Source of the DNA: Hymenobacter sp.
Lineage (GTDB): Bacteria > Bacteroidota > Bacteroidia > Cytophagales > Hymenobacteraceae
Length of the DNA stretch: 35,862 nt
Direction: 5' to 3'
Assembly (NCBI GenBank): GCA_028288445.1
Contig: JAQBNT010000178.1
Location: 1 to 35,862, forward strand
Position 1 is the first letter of the stretch, and every line of letters begins with the position of its first letter. The notes beneath the pieces were generated by a model that was given only the letters and a program-made list of their open reading frames with translations, was not told the DNA's origin and searched no databases. This document shows, in pieces, positions 1-8,519 of the stretch. The translations under genes were made by a program, and so were the position numbers.

Positions 1-1
1 C

Positions 2-38
2 AAAAAGCCGGCTCCCCGTGAGGGAGGCCGGCTTTTTG
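2..38 (-). terminator. Rho-independent terminator of the delta-60-repeat gene
   Basis: The arms AAAAAGCCGGC and GCCGGCTTTTT, extended by CTCC/GGAG, form a long GC-rich hairpin with A/T tracts on both sides. It lies 17 bp past the stop of the minus-strand gene at 56 and could also work in the other direction. Confidence 0.85.
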
Positions 39-55
39 CGTTAGTCGGTAAGAGG

Positions 56-2623
56 TTATTCGACGACAATGCGCTGCCAGCTCTGGCCGGCCGTAGTGGC
101 GATGCCCAGCAGGTACACGCCTGGGGCCAAGCCGCCCAGCGGCACCGTGCCGGTGGCCTGCGCCAACTGCCAGCGGCGCACCGTGCGGCCCTGCAGGTCG
201 GCCAGCAGCACGGGGCCGGTGGGCGGAGCGGGCAGGCGCAGGCTGAGCTGGCCGTGGGCCGGGTTGGGGAAGGCCTCGGCCAGCGGAACCGCCGTGGCCG
301 GGCGCGTGGCCAGCGCCACGTTCACGAGGCGGGCCAGCCCGTAGCGCGGCTGCCCGGCCACGCTGGTGAAGTCGCCGCTCAGCACAATGGCTTGGGTGCC
401 GGGCTGCAAGTAGATGGCGGGGAACACCGGGACGTGGGTGGCACTGACCACCGGCACCGGCTGGAAGCTGCTATCCAGGCCGCCACTGGTGAGCAGGCGG
501 GTGATGCTCACGTTTTGCGGGGTGGTGCCCGGTGCCACGATGAGCAGGCGGCCATCGGGCTGTTCGATGGTGTAGCGGGAGGCGCGGGCGGCTGTGAAGC
601 CCGTATCGGGGGCACCGCTGGGCAGCAGGCGCACCAGGCCGTAGGGGGCCGCCTGCCCGTTGAAGCTGGTGAAGTCGCCGTTGACCAGGATTTTATTGCC
701 GGCTAAGGCTGTGATGCCGAACAGTGAATTGGGACCGCCGCCCGTGCCGATGGAAAACGTGTTGTCAACGTTGCCGTCGAGGTTGAGGCGGGCCACGTAG
801 CTGCGGGTGGCGTCGTTCCAGAGCACCAGCGTCTGGCCGTTGGCCAGGCCCACGGCGTAGCGGAAGCCGGCGGTGTTGCCCACACCCACGGTGGGCACCT
901 GCCACACGGCGTTGGTGGGCGGCGCAAACTGGGTGTCGAGAGAGCCGTCGGCCAGCAGGCGCGCCACGTAGGTGCGGGGCTGGCCGTTCACTTTGCTGAA
1001 GCCGCCCAGCACCAGCAAGCCGCCGCCGGGGTGCGTTGCGATGCTGTAAGCCCCATATTGCCCTTGATAATTAACTTGGTAGCGCCATTGCAGCACCGTG
1101 GCCGCGAAGGCCGCATCGAACGTGCCATTGGCCAGGATGCGGCGCACCACGGCGGTGCTGTCGGTGTTCTGGTACGTGGCGTAGAACGTGCCATCGGCCT
1201 GCGGAAAGATGTTGCGGGAATAGTCGCCGCCGTTGGGGCGGGGCGTGGCCGCCGGCAGCGTGACCAGCGCGTTGTAGGTGCCATTCGCATTCACCCGATG
1301 AAAATCGGGGTAGCCGTTAGTAGCCACCGTTTGCCCATTGAAGCGCAAAAAGGAGAAGTTCAACAGCACCTGGCCGTTGGTGAGGGGCGTAAGGGTGCCG
1401 CCGGGCAGGTAGCCCAGCGGCTGACTGTAGCTGGCATCGAACCGGCCCGCCGTGGTGAGGCGCGCCAGGCCGCTTTCGCCCTGGTTGTCAAACTGGTCAA
1501 AGTAGCCTCCAATCAGGTATTGGCCATTATTCAGCTCGGCCATTGCCAGCAGCGACCCGAAACCGCCATTGGTGGCAGCGAAGGTGGCATCGAGCGTGCC
1601 GGTGCTGGAAACCCGCGCCAGTCCGCTGCGGGGCACCCCGCTGTAGTCCGAGAAGGCCCCCGCGACCAGAATAGTGCCGTTGCTCCGCACATGCAGGTCG
1701 AGTACCACGCCGCCGTTTTGCGGGCCGCCCTGAAAGGTGGCATCTGCGGTGCCGTTGGGCAGCAACCGCCGCAACAGCTGGGCGGTGCCGCTGCTGGCGA
1801 GCTGCGCGCCACCTACCACCAGCTTGCCATCGGCCTGGATGTCGAGCCCCAATACAATGCCCTGGGCCGCGAGCGGCGAAGTGAACGTGTTGTCCAGGCT
1901 GCCGTTGGCATTGAGGCGGGCAATGGCCGAGCGGGACTGGCCGTTGAAGCTGGTGAAGCTGCCGGCGGCCACAATTTTCCCGTCGGGCTGCACGAGCATT
2001 TCTATTATCGCCTGGTCGCCGTAGGTGCCCACGAACCCGGTGCCCGTGTTGAAGGAATTATCGAGTGCGCCGCTGGGCAGCAGGCGAATCAGGCCGTGAG
2101 TGGGCTGGCCGTTGAAGGTGGCATACAGGCTGCCGCCCACCAGGATTTTGCCGTCGGGCTGCACGGCCAGGCTGCGAATCAGGCCCTGCCACCCCGCGCC
2201 GCCCGCGCTGAACGAAGTGTCGAGGCTGCCGTCGGCGTTGAGGCGGACCAAGCCGGTCACCGGCACGCCGTTGTAGAAAGAAAGCCCGTGCTCGCTCCCC
2301 AGCAGAATCTTGCCATCGGGCTGCACGGCCATCGTGGTGATGAGCTGGTCGGGGCCGCTGCCGGCTTGGGCGCGGAAAGCCAGGTCCGGGCTGCCGTCGG
2401 CGTTGAGGCGGGCCACCTGGCTGGTGGGCTCCCCGTTCATGGTCTGAAACTGACCGCTGATGATGACCTTGCCATCGGGCTGCTTCACCATGGCCTGCAC
2501 ACTGCCGCCGGCGCTGGTAATGAAGCTGGGGGCAAAGCCGGGGTCGAGCTGCTGCGCGGCGGCCGAAAGCCAAAGGCCGCAGCTCAGGAAAGCGGCCGTT
2601 AGCAACGAATAAAAAAGACGCAT
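56..2623 (-). CDS. Secreted delta-60 repeat beta-propeller-like protein with T9SS sorting domain
   Basis: An 855-residue protein, probably exported by Sec, moved across the outer membrane by the type IX system and attached to the surface or released. Residues 1-23 are a signal peptide (hydrophobic core, AAAQQ cleavage region). Residues 25 to about 760 are many copies of the roughly 50-residue delta-60 motif, seen as repeated QPDGKI and LNADGSLDxxF signatures; such repeats resemble propeller blades. The last 85 residues carry a PNPAHGQLSL start, an LADLQGR turn and a GVYLLGI strand, typical of a type A T9SS sorting domain. No catalytic residues are recognised, so the ligand or role is unknown. 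The gene seems monocistronic, with a -7 match at 2665-2672 and a terminator at 2-38. Long open frames on the other strand are composition artefacts. Confidence 0.93.
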   Translation of the reverse strand: MRLFYSLLTAAFLSCGLWLSAAAQQLDPGFAPSFITSAGGSVQAMVKQPDGKVIISGQFQTMNGEPTSQVARLNADGSPDLAFRAQAGSGPDQLITTMAVQPDGKILLGSEHGLSFYNGVPVTGLVRLNADGSLDTSFSAGGAGWQGLIRSLAVQPDGKILVGGSLYATFNGQPTHGLIRLLPSGALDNSFNTGTGFVGTYGDQAIIEMLVQPDGKIVAAGSFTSFNGQSRSAIARLNANGSLDNTFTSPLAAQGIVLGLDIQADGKLVVGGAQLASSGTAQLLRRLLPNGTADATFQGGPQNGGVVLDLHVRSNGTILVAGAFSDYSGVPRSGLARVSSTGTLDATFAATNGGFGSLLAMAELNNGQYLIGGYFDQFDNQGESGLARLTTAGRFDASYSQPLGYLPGGTLTPLTNGQVLLNFSFLRFNGQTVATNGYPDFHRVNANGTYNALVTLPAATPRPNGGDYSRNIFPQADGTFYATYQNTDSTAVVRRILANGTFDAAFAATVLQWRYQVNYQGQYGAYSIATHPGGGLLVLGGFSKVNGQPRTYVARLLADGSLDTQFAPPTNAVWQVPTVGVGNTAGFRYAVGLANGQTLVLWNDATRSYVARLNLDGNVDNTFSIGTGGGPNSLFGITALAGNKILVNGDFTSFNGQAAPYGLVRLLPSGAPDTGFTAARASRYTIEQPDGRLLIVAPGTTPQNVSITRLLTSGGLDSSFQPVPVVSATHVPVFPAIYLQPGTQAIVLSGDFTSVAGQPRYGLARLVNVALATRPATAVPLAEAFPNPAHGQLSLRLPAPPTGPVLLADLQGRTVRRWQLAQATGTVPLGGLAPGVYLLGIATTAGQSWQRIVVE

Positions 2624-2664
2624 AGAATACAGAAGGAATTAGATTAGTCCGGGGTTTATTCCGG

Positions 2665-2672
2665 CAAAACTA
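2665..2672 (-). promoter_or_regulatory. Candidate -7 promoter element for the delta-60-repeat gene
   Basis: On the minus strand this reads TAGTTTTG, an exact match to the Bacteroidota -7 consensus TAnnTTTG, 42 bp before the start codon at 2623 and just past the stop of the upstream gene. No clear -33 TTG is visible, so the call rests on the -7 box and its position. Confidence 0.45.
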
Positions 2673-2680
2673 CAACCGGC

Positions 2681-4237
2681 TTACTGTTTCGTGAACACGT
2701 ACGGGTCCTGCTCCAGTCCATCGTTCACGCGGATTTCCAGGGTTTTCACCTGCCCGTTCTCCACGGTGAAGGGGGCCGCGAAAATCCCGTAGGCCGCGTT
2801 GGAAAAGGTGCTGCGGAAGGTGTCGCCGTCCAGGTAGTCCAGCGTGGTGGTGAGGGCGGGGTGGTGCGAGAAGCGCACGAGCAGCTGCTTGCCCTTGGGC
2901 TCCACCGTAATGGTGCCGTAGACCGGGTGCTGGTAGGTGCCGGCGTAGTCCTTGAGGCTGCGGGCGGGCTTGTTCTTTTTGGCCACGCGGGCGGCCAGCT
3001 CGGCCACGGTCTTAGCCGTTTCGGCGTTGCCGGCTTTGGCGAAGCCGTAGAGCTGGCGGCTGCGGTCCACGTAGGGCACGCCCAGGTAGGCGTCGAGCAG
3101 CTGGTAGCGCAGGGCCTCGAAGAAGCTCTGGTTGTCCTGGTTGGTGAGCACGGCGAGGCCCAGACCTTCTTCGGGCACAAAGCACACGTTGGTCACGAAG
3201 CCGTTGGCCCCGCCCGTGTGCCAGAATATCTGGCGGGCGTTGTAGTCGGCCGAAAACACGCCCAGGCCGTAGGTGCGGAAGTGCATGGGGAAGATGGACG
3301 ACCGGCTGGCGCTCACCAGCGTGTTGCCCTCGCGGGTGCGGCGCAACGTGGCCCAGGGCAGCACGCGCTGGCCGTTGTACCGGCCGCTATCGAGCTGGAA
3401 GCGCAGCCAGTGGCCGAGGTCGTTGACGTTGGAAACCAGACTGGCGGCCGGCCCGAAGTTATCCACCTCGTCAAACGGCACCCGCGTGAGCGGCCCGAAA
3501 GCCGTGGTATAGGGCAGCGCTACGTTGGCCCGCTGGCCGGCCCCGGCCGAGAGGGGGTAGGTGTTGGTCATGCCCAGCGGGCTGAGCAGGCGCTGCTGCA
3601 CGAAGTCCTGCCAGGTGGTGCCGCCCGTGGCGACGGGAATGATTTCGCCCGCCGTCAGGAAACCGTAGTTGCTGTAGCCGTACTGCTGCCGGAACCCGCC
3701 GGTGGGCTTCAGGTAACGCACCTTTTGCAGGATTTCGGCCCGGCTCAGGTTGGAGTCCCAGAAGGTGAAGTCGCCCTGAAACGTCTTGGTGCCCAGGTGG
3801 TGGCCTAGCACGTCGCGGACGGTGACCAGCCGGGTACTGACGGAATCGTAGAGGCGGAAATTGGGCAGGTACTTCCGCACCGGGTCGTCGAGCTTCAGCT
3901 TTTTCTCCTCCACCAATTGCGAGATGGCGGTGCCGGTGAAGAGCTTGGAGTTGGAGGCGATGAGGAAAAGCGTGTTGCCGTCCACCGGCTCGGGCTTGCC
4001 CACGGCCTTCACCCCGAAGCCCTGCGACACCACCACCTGCCCGTCCTTCACCACCGTCACGGCCAGGCCGGGGATGTTCCAGAGCTTGAGGCCGCGCCGC
4101 ACGTAGCTGGCCAGGCTGTCGCGCACGAAGGCATTGCCGGTGGCGGCATTGGGGCCGGGGCTGGCCGTTTGGGCCTGGGCGGGAAGGGAAAGGGCGGCGG
4201 CCGAAGCCAGGGCTGCCAGGAAGGGAAGTGGGCGCAT
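2681..4237 (-). CDS. Serine hydrolase of the beta-lactamase class C / penicillin-binding protein family
   Basis: A 518-residue exported serine hydrolase. A signal peptide covers about residues 1-22 (ends AQAQ). The three active-site motifs of the family are present: SxxK as S95-N-S-K98, YxN as Y188-S-N190, and the HTGG variant of the KTG box at 340-343. A C-terminal beta domain (about 410-518, containing YAGTYQHPVYG and a VRFSHHP segment) resembles the DUF3471-type domain often fused to these esterases/peptidases. Relatives act as D-amino acid peptidases, esterases or rarely beta-lactamases; sequence alone does not decide the substrate, and resistance should not be assumed. The gene lies downstream of the exonuclease gene on the same strand but is separated from it by a strong terminator. 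Confidence 0.93.
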   Translation of the reverse strand: MRPLPFLAALASAAALSLPAQAQTASPGPNAATGNAFVRDSLASYVRRGLKLWNIPGLAVTVVKDGQVVVSQGFGVKAVGKPEPVDGNTLFLIASNSKLFTGTAISQLVEEKKLKLDDPVRKYLPNFRLYDSVSTRLVTVRDVLGHHLGTKTFQGDFTFWDSNLSRAEILQKVRYLKPTGGFRQQYGYSNYGFLTAGEIIPVATGGTTWQDFVQQRLLSPLGMTNTYPLSAGAGQRANVALPYTTAFGPLTRVPFDEVDNFGPAASLVSNVNDLGHWLRFQLDSGRYNGQRVLPWATLRRTREGNTLVSASRSSIFPMHFRTYGLGVFSADYNARQIFWHTGGANGFVTNVCFVPEEGLGLAVLTNQDNQSFFEALRYQLLDAYLGVPYVDRSRQLYGFAKAGNAETAKTVAELAARVAKKNKPARSLKDYAGTYQHPVYGTITVEPKGKQLLVRFSHHPALTTTLDYLDGDTFRSTFSNAAYGIFAAPFTVENGQVKTLEIRVNDGLEQDPYVFTKQ

Positions 4238-4255
4238 GGAAGTGGGTTGGAATCA

Positions 4256-4296
4256 AAAAAAGCCGGCTGAAACACCCCGCAGGGAGTTCAGCCGGC
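4256..4296 (-). terminator. Rho-independent terminator of the exonuclease gene
   Basis: On the minus strand GCCGGCTGAA pairs with TTCAGCCGGC around a loop containing CTCCCTGCGGGG, followed by seven T residues. It starts 30 bp past the exonuclease stop and ends about 20 bp before the next gene's start codon. Confidence 0.85.
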
Positions 4297-4297
4297 C

Positions 4298-4305
4298 CAA
4301 AGCTA
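4298..4305 (-). promoter_or_regulatory. Candidate -7 element for the serine hydrolase gene
   Basis: The minus strand reads TAGCTTTG, an exact TAnnTTTG match, placed between the exonuclease stop and its terminator. Initiation from here would begin inside the first arm of the terminator hairpin. No good -33 TTG is seen at the usual spacing. Confidence 0.35.
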
Positions 4306-4325
4306 AGCAGGCAAAGGGGACGAGG

Positions 4326-5144
4326 TCAGGCCAATACTTCCAGGTGCGACACGGCGGGCCAGGGCGTGCGGGTGAGCGTGACGGCTTCCCACAGGGCCTT
4401 CCGGCCGGTGTAGTGCAGGAAAATCCGGGCGGTGGTGATGATGTCCTTCTCGCAGTAGCCGACAATGCGGGCCAGGTTTTTCTCCACCCAATAGGTGTGG
4501 CCCACATCCGAGCCGTTGATGTCGTCTTTGGGCGAGGGAATGCCGAACACGCCGGCCAGCAGCGCCAGGGTGATGTGGCCCTTGGTGTCGCCGAATTTCC
4601 AGAGCTCCATGGTGTCGAGCAGGTGGTGCAGGTCCCAGGGCTTGTGGCCGGCCACGTCGAGCATGGGCGGAATGTCCTGCCCGCAGATGAGCATTCGGCG
4701 GCCCAGGTAGCCGTAGTCGAACTCGCGGCCGTTGTGGGCACAGAGGAAGTAGCCGTCGGGGCCGGCGGTTTCGAGCTTGGCGTAGCGGCTGGGGCCGTAA
4801 GGCGGGTAGCGCTGTAAAAAGGTGCTGAAGCTGCGCAACACCGTGCATTCGTCCTCGTCGGCAAAGGACTTGATGCGGAATTCCAGGGTGTCGTCTTTCA
4901 GCATCCGAAAGTAGCCGACGGAGATGCAGACCACCTTGCCAAACTCGGCGTAGAGGCCCCCGTTGGCGAACAGGGCCTCGTGGGTCTGGCCGTCGGCCAG
5001 CTCGCGGGCGTGGCGCTTGTCGCAGAACTTCTGCCAGAGCGGCTGGTGGGCGGCGGGCAGCTCGGCGTGGGAGGCGTGGCCGGGCACGGTTTCGATATCG
5101 ACAAAGAAAACGCGGGTCAGGTCGACGTGGCGCAGGATGTTCAT
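4326..5144 (-). CDS. PolB-like 3'-5' exonuclease (predicted)
   Basis: A 272-residue cytoplasmic protein of the predicted PolB-like DEDD 3'-5' exonuclease family. Metal-binding motifs are visible: ExoI as D16-I-E18 (FFVDIETVPG), ExoII in the HNGREFDYGYLG segment, and ExoIII in the YCEKDIITT segment near residue 230. The stretch naming the family, TKGHITLALLAGVFGIPSPKDD in part, is also present. An in-frame upstream ATG at 5225 would add 27 Ala/Pro-rich residues, but a good promoter at 5223-5255 would place the transcript start near 5217, downstream of that ATG, so I prefer 5144. The biological role is probably DNA repair or nucleic-acid trimming (inferred). It is a single gene with its own promoter and terminator. 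Confidence 0.9.
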   Translation of the reverse strand: MNILRHVDLTRVFFVDIETVPGHASHAELPAAHQPLWQKFCDKRHARELADGQTHEALFANGGLYAEFGKVVCISVGYFRMLKDDTLEFRIKSFADEDECTVLRSFSTFLQRYPPYGPSRYAKLETAGPDGYFLCAHNGREFDYGYLGRRMLICGQDIPPMLDVAGHKPWDLHHLLDTMELWKFGDTKGHITLALLAGVFGIPSPKDDINGSDVGHTYWVEKNLARIVGYCEKDIITTARIFLHYTGRKALWEAVTLTRTPWPAVSHLEVLA

Positions 5145-5180
5145 GGCAGCAGCGAAAGCAGTGGAAGCCGCCGAAGATAC

Positions 5181-5217
5181 AGCGGGCACGGGAGTGGGGG
5201 CCGGCACGGTGCCCGCT
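5181..5217 (-). promoter_or_regulatory. Hairpin in the predicted 5' leader of the exonuclease mRNA
   Basis: Perfect 9-bp arms AGCGGGCAC and GTGCCCGCT enclose 19 bp. With the promoter predicted at 5223-5255 this hairpin would sit at the extreme 5' end of the mRNA, where such structures often protect transcripts. Function is inferred only. Confidence 0.3.
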
Positions 5218-5222
5218 CCTTC

Positions 5223-5255
5223 CAAAGCTACAGAGAAGCGCCCGCTACCTCCAAA
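5223..5255 (-). promoter_or_regulatory. Bacteroidota-type promoter of the exonuclease gene
   Basis: On the minus strand TTTG (5255-5252), a 21-bp spacer and TAGCTTTG (5230-5223) match the -33 TTG / -7 TAnnTTTG promoter at normal spacing. The predicted transcript starts near 5217, about 73 nt before the ATG at 5144. Confidence 0.6.
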
Positions 5256-5370
5256 GGGAAGGGTGCGGCCGGGCTACGCCACCACCAGGCGGGCGGCGCG
5301 CCCAGCGCCTGCACCGCGCCCGCAAGGCCCGCTGGCCGGCCCCCGCGCCGCCATCGACAAGCCAAAACCG

Positions 5371-5559
5371 CTTGTCCCCCATCGCCGAAACCTTGTCAGG
5401 GACGGCGGACAAGAAGAAGGGGATGGCGGAAAGGCTTTCCGGGACGGCGGACAAGCTTTCCGGGATGGCGGACAAGCTTTCCGGGATGGCGGACAAGAAG
5501 AAAGGGATGGCGGAAACCTTGTCGGGGACGGCAGACAAGAAGAAGGGGATGGCGGAAAG
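5371..5559. repeat. Nine-unit 21-bp tandem repeat array
   Basis: Nine head-to-tail 21-bp units run from 5371 to 5559. Each has a variable hexamer followed by a core near GGGAYGGCGGAMA. The hexamers are of three kinds in the order CTTGTC, CTTGTC, GAAGAA, GCTTTC, GCTTTC, GCTTTC, GAAGAA, CTTGTC, GAAGAA; the first unit has a diverged core. Since 21 is a multiple of three and units lack stops, all six frames stay open and give heptapeptide repeats such as DKLSGMA (plus) or SAIPESL (minus). Those open frames therefore do not show coding. The array lies between divergently transcribed genes. Confidence 0.9.
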
Positions 5560-5899
5560 TCAAAAACCTTTCGGATTCGGCAGGCCGTCCGGCTGGCTGG
5601 TGGCGGCCCAACTCCCCACCCACCCGGCCCAAATCCGCCATTGGCACGTCCCAACTTAGGATATGGGGCGCGGCGGCCCCGCCGCACCCGGACCTTTGAG
5701 CCCAAGCACTGCCCGCCCCCGGCCCGGTACCAGGGGCGGCGCTTGCTCAGCAAATAATATGGCACGCTGTAACGTTTGGGCCCCGGCCCCGATACTCCCC
5801 CGGACTTCACCTCAATTTAATATCGCCGACAGGCAACCCCGGTCCCGGCCGGGCCATCTGTTAGGGCGTACTCCTTCCTTCCCCTTCCCCTCTGCACCG
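5560..5899. other. Gene-free leader region upstream of the outer-membrane receptor gene
   Basis: About 340 bp of C-rich sequence without a convincing gene. The receptor's reading frame is open back to 5663, but that extension is low-complexity (Pro/Arg/Gly) and precedes a normal signal peptide. A GTAACGTTTGG at about 5769 resembles a -7 box with one extra base; no confident promoter is called. Confidence 0.5.
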
Positions 5900-8392
5900 A
5901 TGAAAATATCTACGCATTGCTTTGCGGCGGGCCTGCTGTGCCTGCTCCTGACCGGGGCGGCCCAGCCCGCCGCCCACGCCCAGGCGCCGGCCGCCGCCCC
6001 GGCGCTGCCCGCCGGCACCGGCTCGCTCACCGGCACCGTGCTCGATTCGCTGAAGAAAGAGCCCGTGCCCTACGCCACCGTGGTGCTGCTGCCGGCCAGC
6101 GGCGACAAGCCCATCACCGGCGTGGCCGCCGATGACGCCGGCAAGTTCTCGCTCACCAGGCTCACGCCCGGCCCGTTCCGGCTGCGGGTGAGCTACGTGG
6201 GCTTCGGCACCCAGACGCGGGCCGTGACCGTCACGGCCGGGGCCACCGACGCGGGCACCTTCCGGCTGCCCACGGCCGGCACCGCGCTGGATGAGGCCGT
6301 GATTATCGGCCAGAAGCCGGTGGTGGAAATCCGCCCCGACCGCATGGTGTACAACGCCGACCAGGACGCCACCAACGCCGGCGGCACCGCCGCCGACGTG
6401 CTGCGCAAAGCCCCCCTGCTGGCCGTGGACGGCGACGGCAACGTGAAGATGCGCGGCTCCAGCAACTTCAAGGTGCTGGTGAACAACAAGCCCTCGCCCA
6501 CGCTGGCCAGCAACCTGGCCGAAGCCTTGAAAGGCATTCCTGCCGAGCAGATTAAGTCGGTGGAAGTCATCACCACGCCCCCGGCCAAGTACGACGGCGA
6601 AGGCACCGCCGGCATCATCAACATCGTGCTGAAGAAAGGGGTGGAGCAGGGCCTGAACGGCCGCGTGGGCACCTCGCTCGGCAGCCGCAACTCGGGCGTG
6701 AACGGCTCGCTCAACTTCAAAACCAAGAAGCTGGGCTTCACGTCCTCGGGCGGCACGGGCGGCTGGTACGGCCCCAATAAGTCGGAGCGCGTGCGCTTCG
6801 GCAAGACCGATGAATCGACCCTGACCCAGCAGGGCGTGGGCAACTACGCCGGCCAGTGGATGTTCGGCTCGGTGGGCCTCGACTACGACCTGACCGAGAA
6901 GCAGAGCCTGTCCCTGGCGGCCTCGGTGAGCCGCTACGCCGGCCACGACTATAACAACATGCTGAACGACTATGTGTCGCCCGCCCGCCCGCAGGACAAC
7001 CAGCTGTTCACCCGCGCCACCAACGGCAAGTTCAGCGGCCTCAACGGCGAGCTGACCGGCACCTACACCAAAACCTACGCCCTGGCCCGCAAGGAGTGGA
7101 GCGTGCTGGGCCAGTACGCCCGCAACGACGGCACCTTCGGCTACGATTTCGACCAATACCTCAACTCCACCACCAACCTGGAAACGGGCCGCGCCGACTA
7201 CCGCGAGCGCAGCCGGGGCCGCACCCCGGGCTCGGAAGTGACCGTGCAAACCGACCTCACCCAGCCTTTCGGCGAGAAGCAAACCCTCGAAACCGGCCTG
7301 AAATCCATCTGGCGCAGCACCGGCTCGGTGGCCGATGTGGACGGCCTGACCCGGGGCGTGACCGACGATTTCGTGCGCCTGCCCGGCCGCTCCACCGATT
7401 TCAGCTACGACCAGAACGTGCAGGCCGCCTACGCCACCTACACCAACAAGCTCACCAAGAAGCTGACCCTGAGCCTGGGCAGCCGCTTGGAACGCACCGC
7501 CCTCTCGGCCGATTTCCGCACCAACGACACCAGCTTCGTGCGCAGCTACTTCTCGCTGCTGCCCAACGGCAACGCGCAGTACGCCCTCAGCGACAACAAC
7601 AGCGTGCGCGCCGCCTACAGCCGCCGCATCACCCGCCCCTACATCGACTACCTCAACCCCTTCGTGGACCGCTCCGACCCGAAGAACCTCGTGTACGGCA
7701 ACCCCGCCCTCAACCCCGAGCTGACCGATTCCTACGAGCTGAGCTTCAACACCAACGGCAAGGCTGGCTCGCTAAACATCGCGGCCTCCATGCGCCGCAC
7801 CGGCAACGCCATCGAGTCCATTCGCCTGGGGCCGGACGCCAACGGCGTAACCCGCCAGACCTACGCCAATGTGGCCGCCAACGCCTATTATCAGCTGAAC
7901 TTCTACGGCTCGGCCAAGCCGGCCAAGGGCTGGGACATCAGCGGCGGGCCGGACATTCAGTACATCGTGCGCCGCAGCCCTTCACTGGGCATCGAGCGGC
8001 GCGGCTTCACGGCCAGCCTGAACCTGAATACCTCCTACAAGCTGCCCAAAAACTTCACCATCCAGGGCTACATGTATAGCTCGCTGCCCTCGCCCGACCT
8101 GCAAGGTCGCGGCTCGGCCAATCTCTACTACCAGATGGGCGTCAAGAAAACCTTCTTCAAAGACAAGGCCGACGTGGTGCTCAACATCGCCGCACCCTTC
8201 AACGACTACTGGCTCTACCGCAACACCACCGACACGCCCACCTTCAGCGAAACCAACCGCAACTACGCCTACCAACGCTCGTTCCGCCTCAGCTTCAACT
8301 ACCGCTTCGGCCAGGCCGGCCCGCCCAAGCAGCGCAAGTCCATCTCGAACGACGACGTGAAAGGCGGCGGCAGCAAGCAGGGCGGCCAGTAG
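5900..8392 (+). CDS. Outer-membrane beta-barrel (TonB-dependent receptor-like) protein
   Basis: An 830-residue outer-membrane protein. Residues 1-27 are a signal peptide (hydrophobic core, AAHAQ). Residues about 40-125 form a carboxypeptidase-regulatory-like beta sandwich (GSLTGTVLDSLKKEPVPYAT, then FRLRVSYVGF). Residues about 125-250 are a plug domain with VRMRG-like KMRGSSNFKVLVN and GTAGIINIVLKK motifs. The rest is a beta barrel of the outer membrane protein beta-barrel family common in Bacteroidota. These proteins import siderophores, peptides or glycans, or take part in envelope functions; no SusD partner is next to it, so the substrate is open. The start at 5900 is chosen because it begins the signal peptide. 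The gene ends before a bidirectional terminator at 8463-8496. Confidence 0.93.
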   Translation: MKISTHCFAAGLLCLLLTGAAQPAAHAQAPAAAPALPAGTGSLTGTVLDSLKKEPVPYATVVLLPASGDKPITGVAADDAGKFSLTRLTPGPFRLRVSYVGFGTQTRAVTVTAGATDAGTFRLPTAGTALDEAVIIGQKPVVEIRPDRMVYNADQDATNAGGTAADVLRKAPLLAVDGDGNVKMRGSSNFKVLVNNKPSPTLASNLAEALKGIPAEQIKSVEVITTPPAKYDGEGTAGIINIVLKKGVEQGLNGRVGTSLGSRNSGVNGSLNFKTKKLGFTSSGGTGGWYGPNKSERVRFGKTDESTLTQQGVGNYAGQWMFGSVGLDYDLTEKQSLSLAASVSRYAGHDYNNMLNDYVSPARPQDNQLFTRATNGKFSGLNGELTGTYTKTYALARKEWSVLGQYARNDGTFGYDFDQYLNSTTNLETGRADYRERSRGRTPGSEVTVQTDLTQPFGEKQTLETGLKSIWRSTGSVADVDGLTRGVTDDFVRLPGRSTDFSYDQNVQAAYATYTNKLTKKLTLSLGSRLERTALSADFRTNDTSFVRSYFSLLPNGNAQYALSDNNSVRAAYSRRITRPYIDYLNPFVDRSDPKNLVYGNPALNPELTDSYELSFNTNGKAGSLNIAASMRRTGNAIESIRLGPDANGVTRQTYANVAANAYYQLNFYGSAKPAKGWDISGGPDIQYIVRRSPSLGIERRGFTASLNLNTSYKLPKNFTIQGYMYSSLPSPDLQGRGSANLYYQMGVKKTFFKDKADVVLNIAAPFNDYWLYRNTTDTPTFSETNRNYAYQRSFRLSFNYRFGQAGPPKQRKSISNDDVKGGGSKQGGQ

Positions 8393-8396
8393 GGGC

Positions 8397-8427
8397 ATGT
8401 AGCACGGAGCGCCGCTCGGTGCTACAT
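8397..8427. repeat. Perfect hairpin just after the receptor stop codon
   Basis: ATGTAGCAC and GTGCTACAT pair perfectly over 9 bp; the 13 bp between them form a further GAGC/GCTC stem after one mismatch. It lies 5 bp past the stop at 8392, ahead of the main terminator. It may be a dispersed palindromic repeat or a 3'-end protecting structure. Confidence 0.6.
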
Positions 8428-8462
8428 AATCACGCAAAGCCGTTCGCCTTCCGCGACGCACA

Positions 8463-8496
8463 AAAAAATCCCCGGCCGCGCTGGCCGGGGATTTTT
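8463..8496. terminator. Bidirectional terminator between convergent genes
   Basis: ATCCCCGGCC and GGCCGGGGAT pair around a GCGCT loop, with an A tract before and a T tract after. It serves the plus-strand receptor gene ending at 8392 and the minus-strand gene ending at 8520. Confidence 0.88.
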
Positions 8497-8519
8497 GCGT
8501 TTGGACTGCTTCCGTGCGC

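Noticed and set aside
1031..2602. A 523-residue plus-strand open frame opposite the delta-60-repeat gene.
   Set aside because: Its repeats are antisense echoes of the delta-60 repeats, and no start context or family match is seen.
2681..4237. Calling the serine hydrolase a beta-lactamase resistance gene.
   Set aside because: The SxxK, YxN and HTGG motifs and the C-terminal beta domain fit the broad esterase/peptidase family; nothing in the sequence points to antibiotic hydrolysis.
5245..5538. A 97-residue minus-strand frame with SAIPESL heptad repeats, and a plus-strand counterpart with DKLSGMA repeats.
   Set aside because: All six frames are open through the 21-bp array, so openness is no evidence for coding. 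Neither end has a signal peptide or domain, and the exonuclease promoter lies at its end.
5861..7282. A 473-residue minus-strand open frame opposite the outer-membrane receptor gene.
   Set aside because: It has Val/Gly/His/Ala-rich composition without any recognisable domain and overlaps a clear receptor gene.
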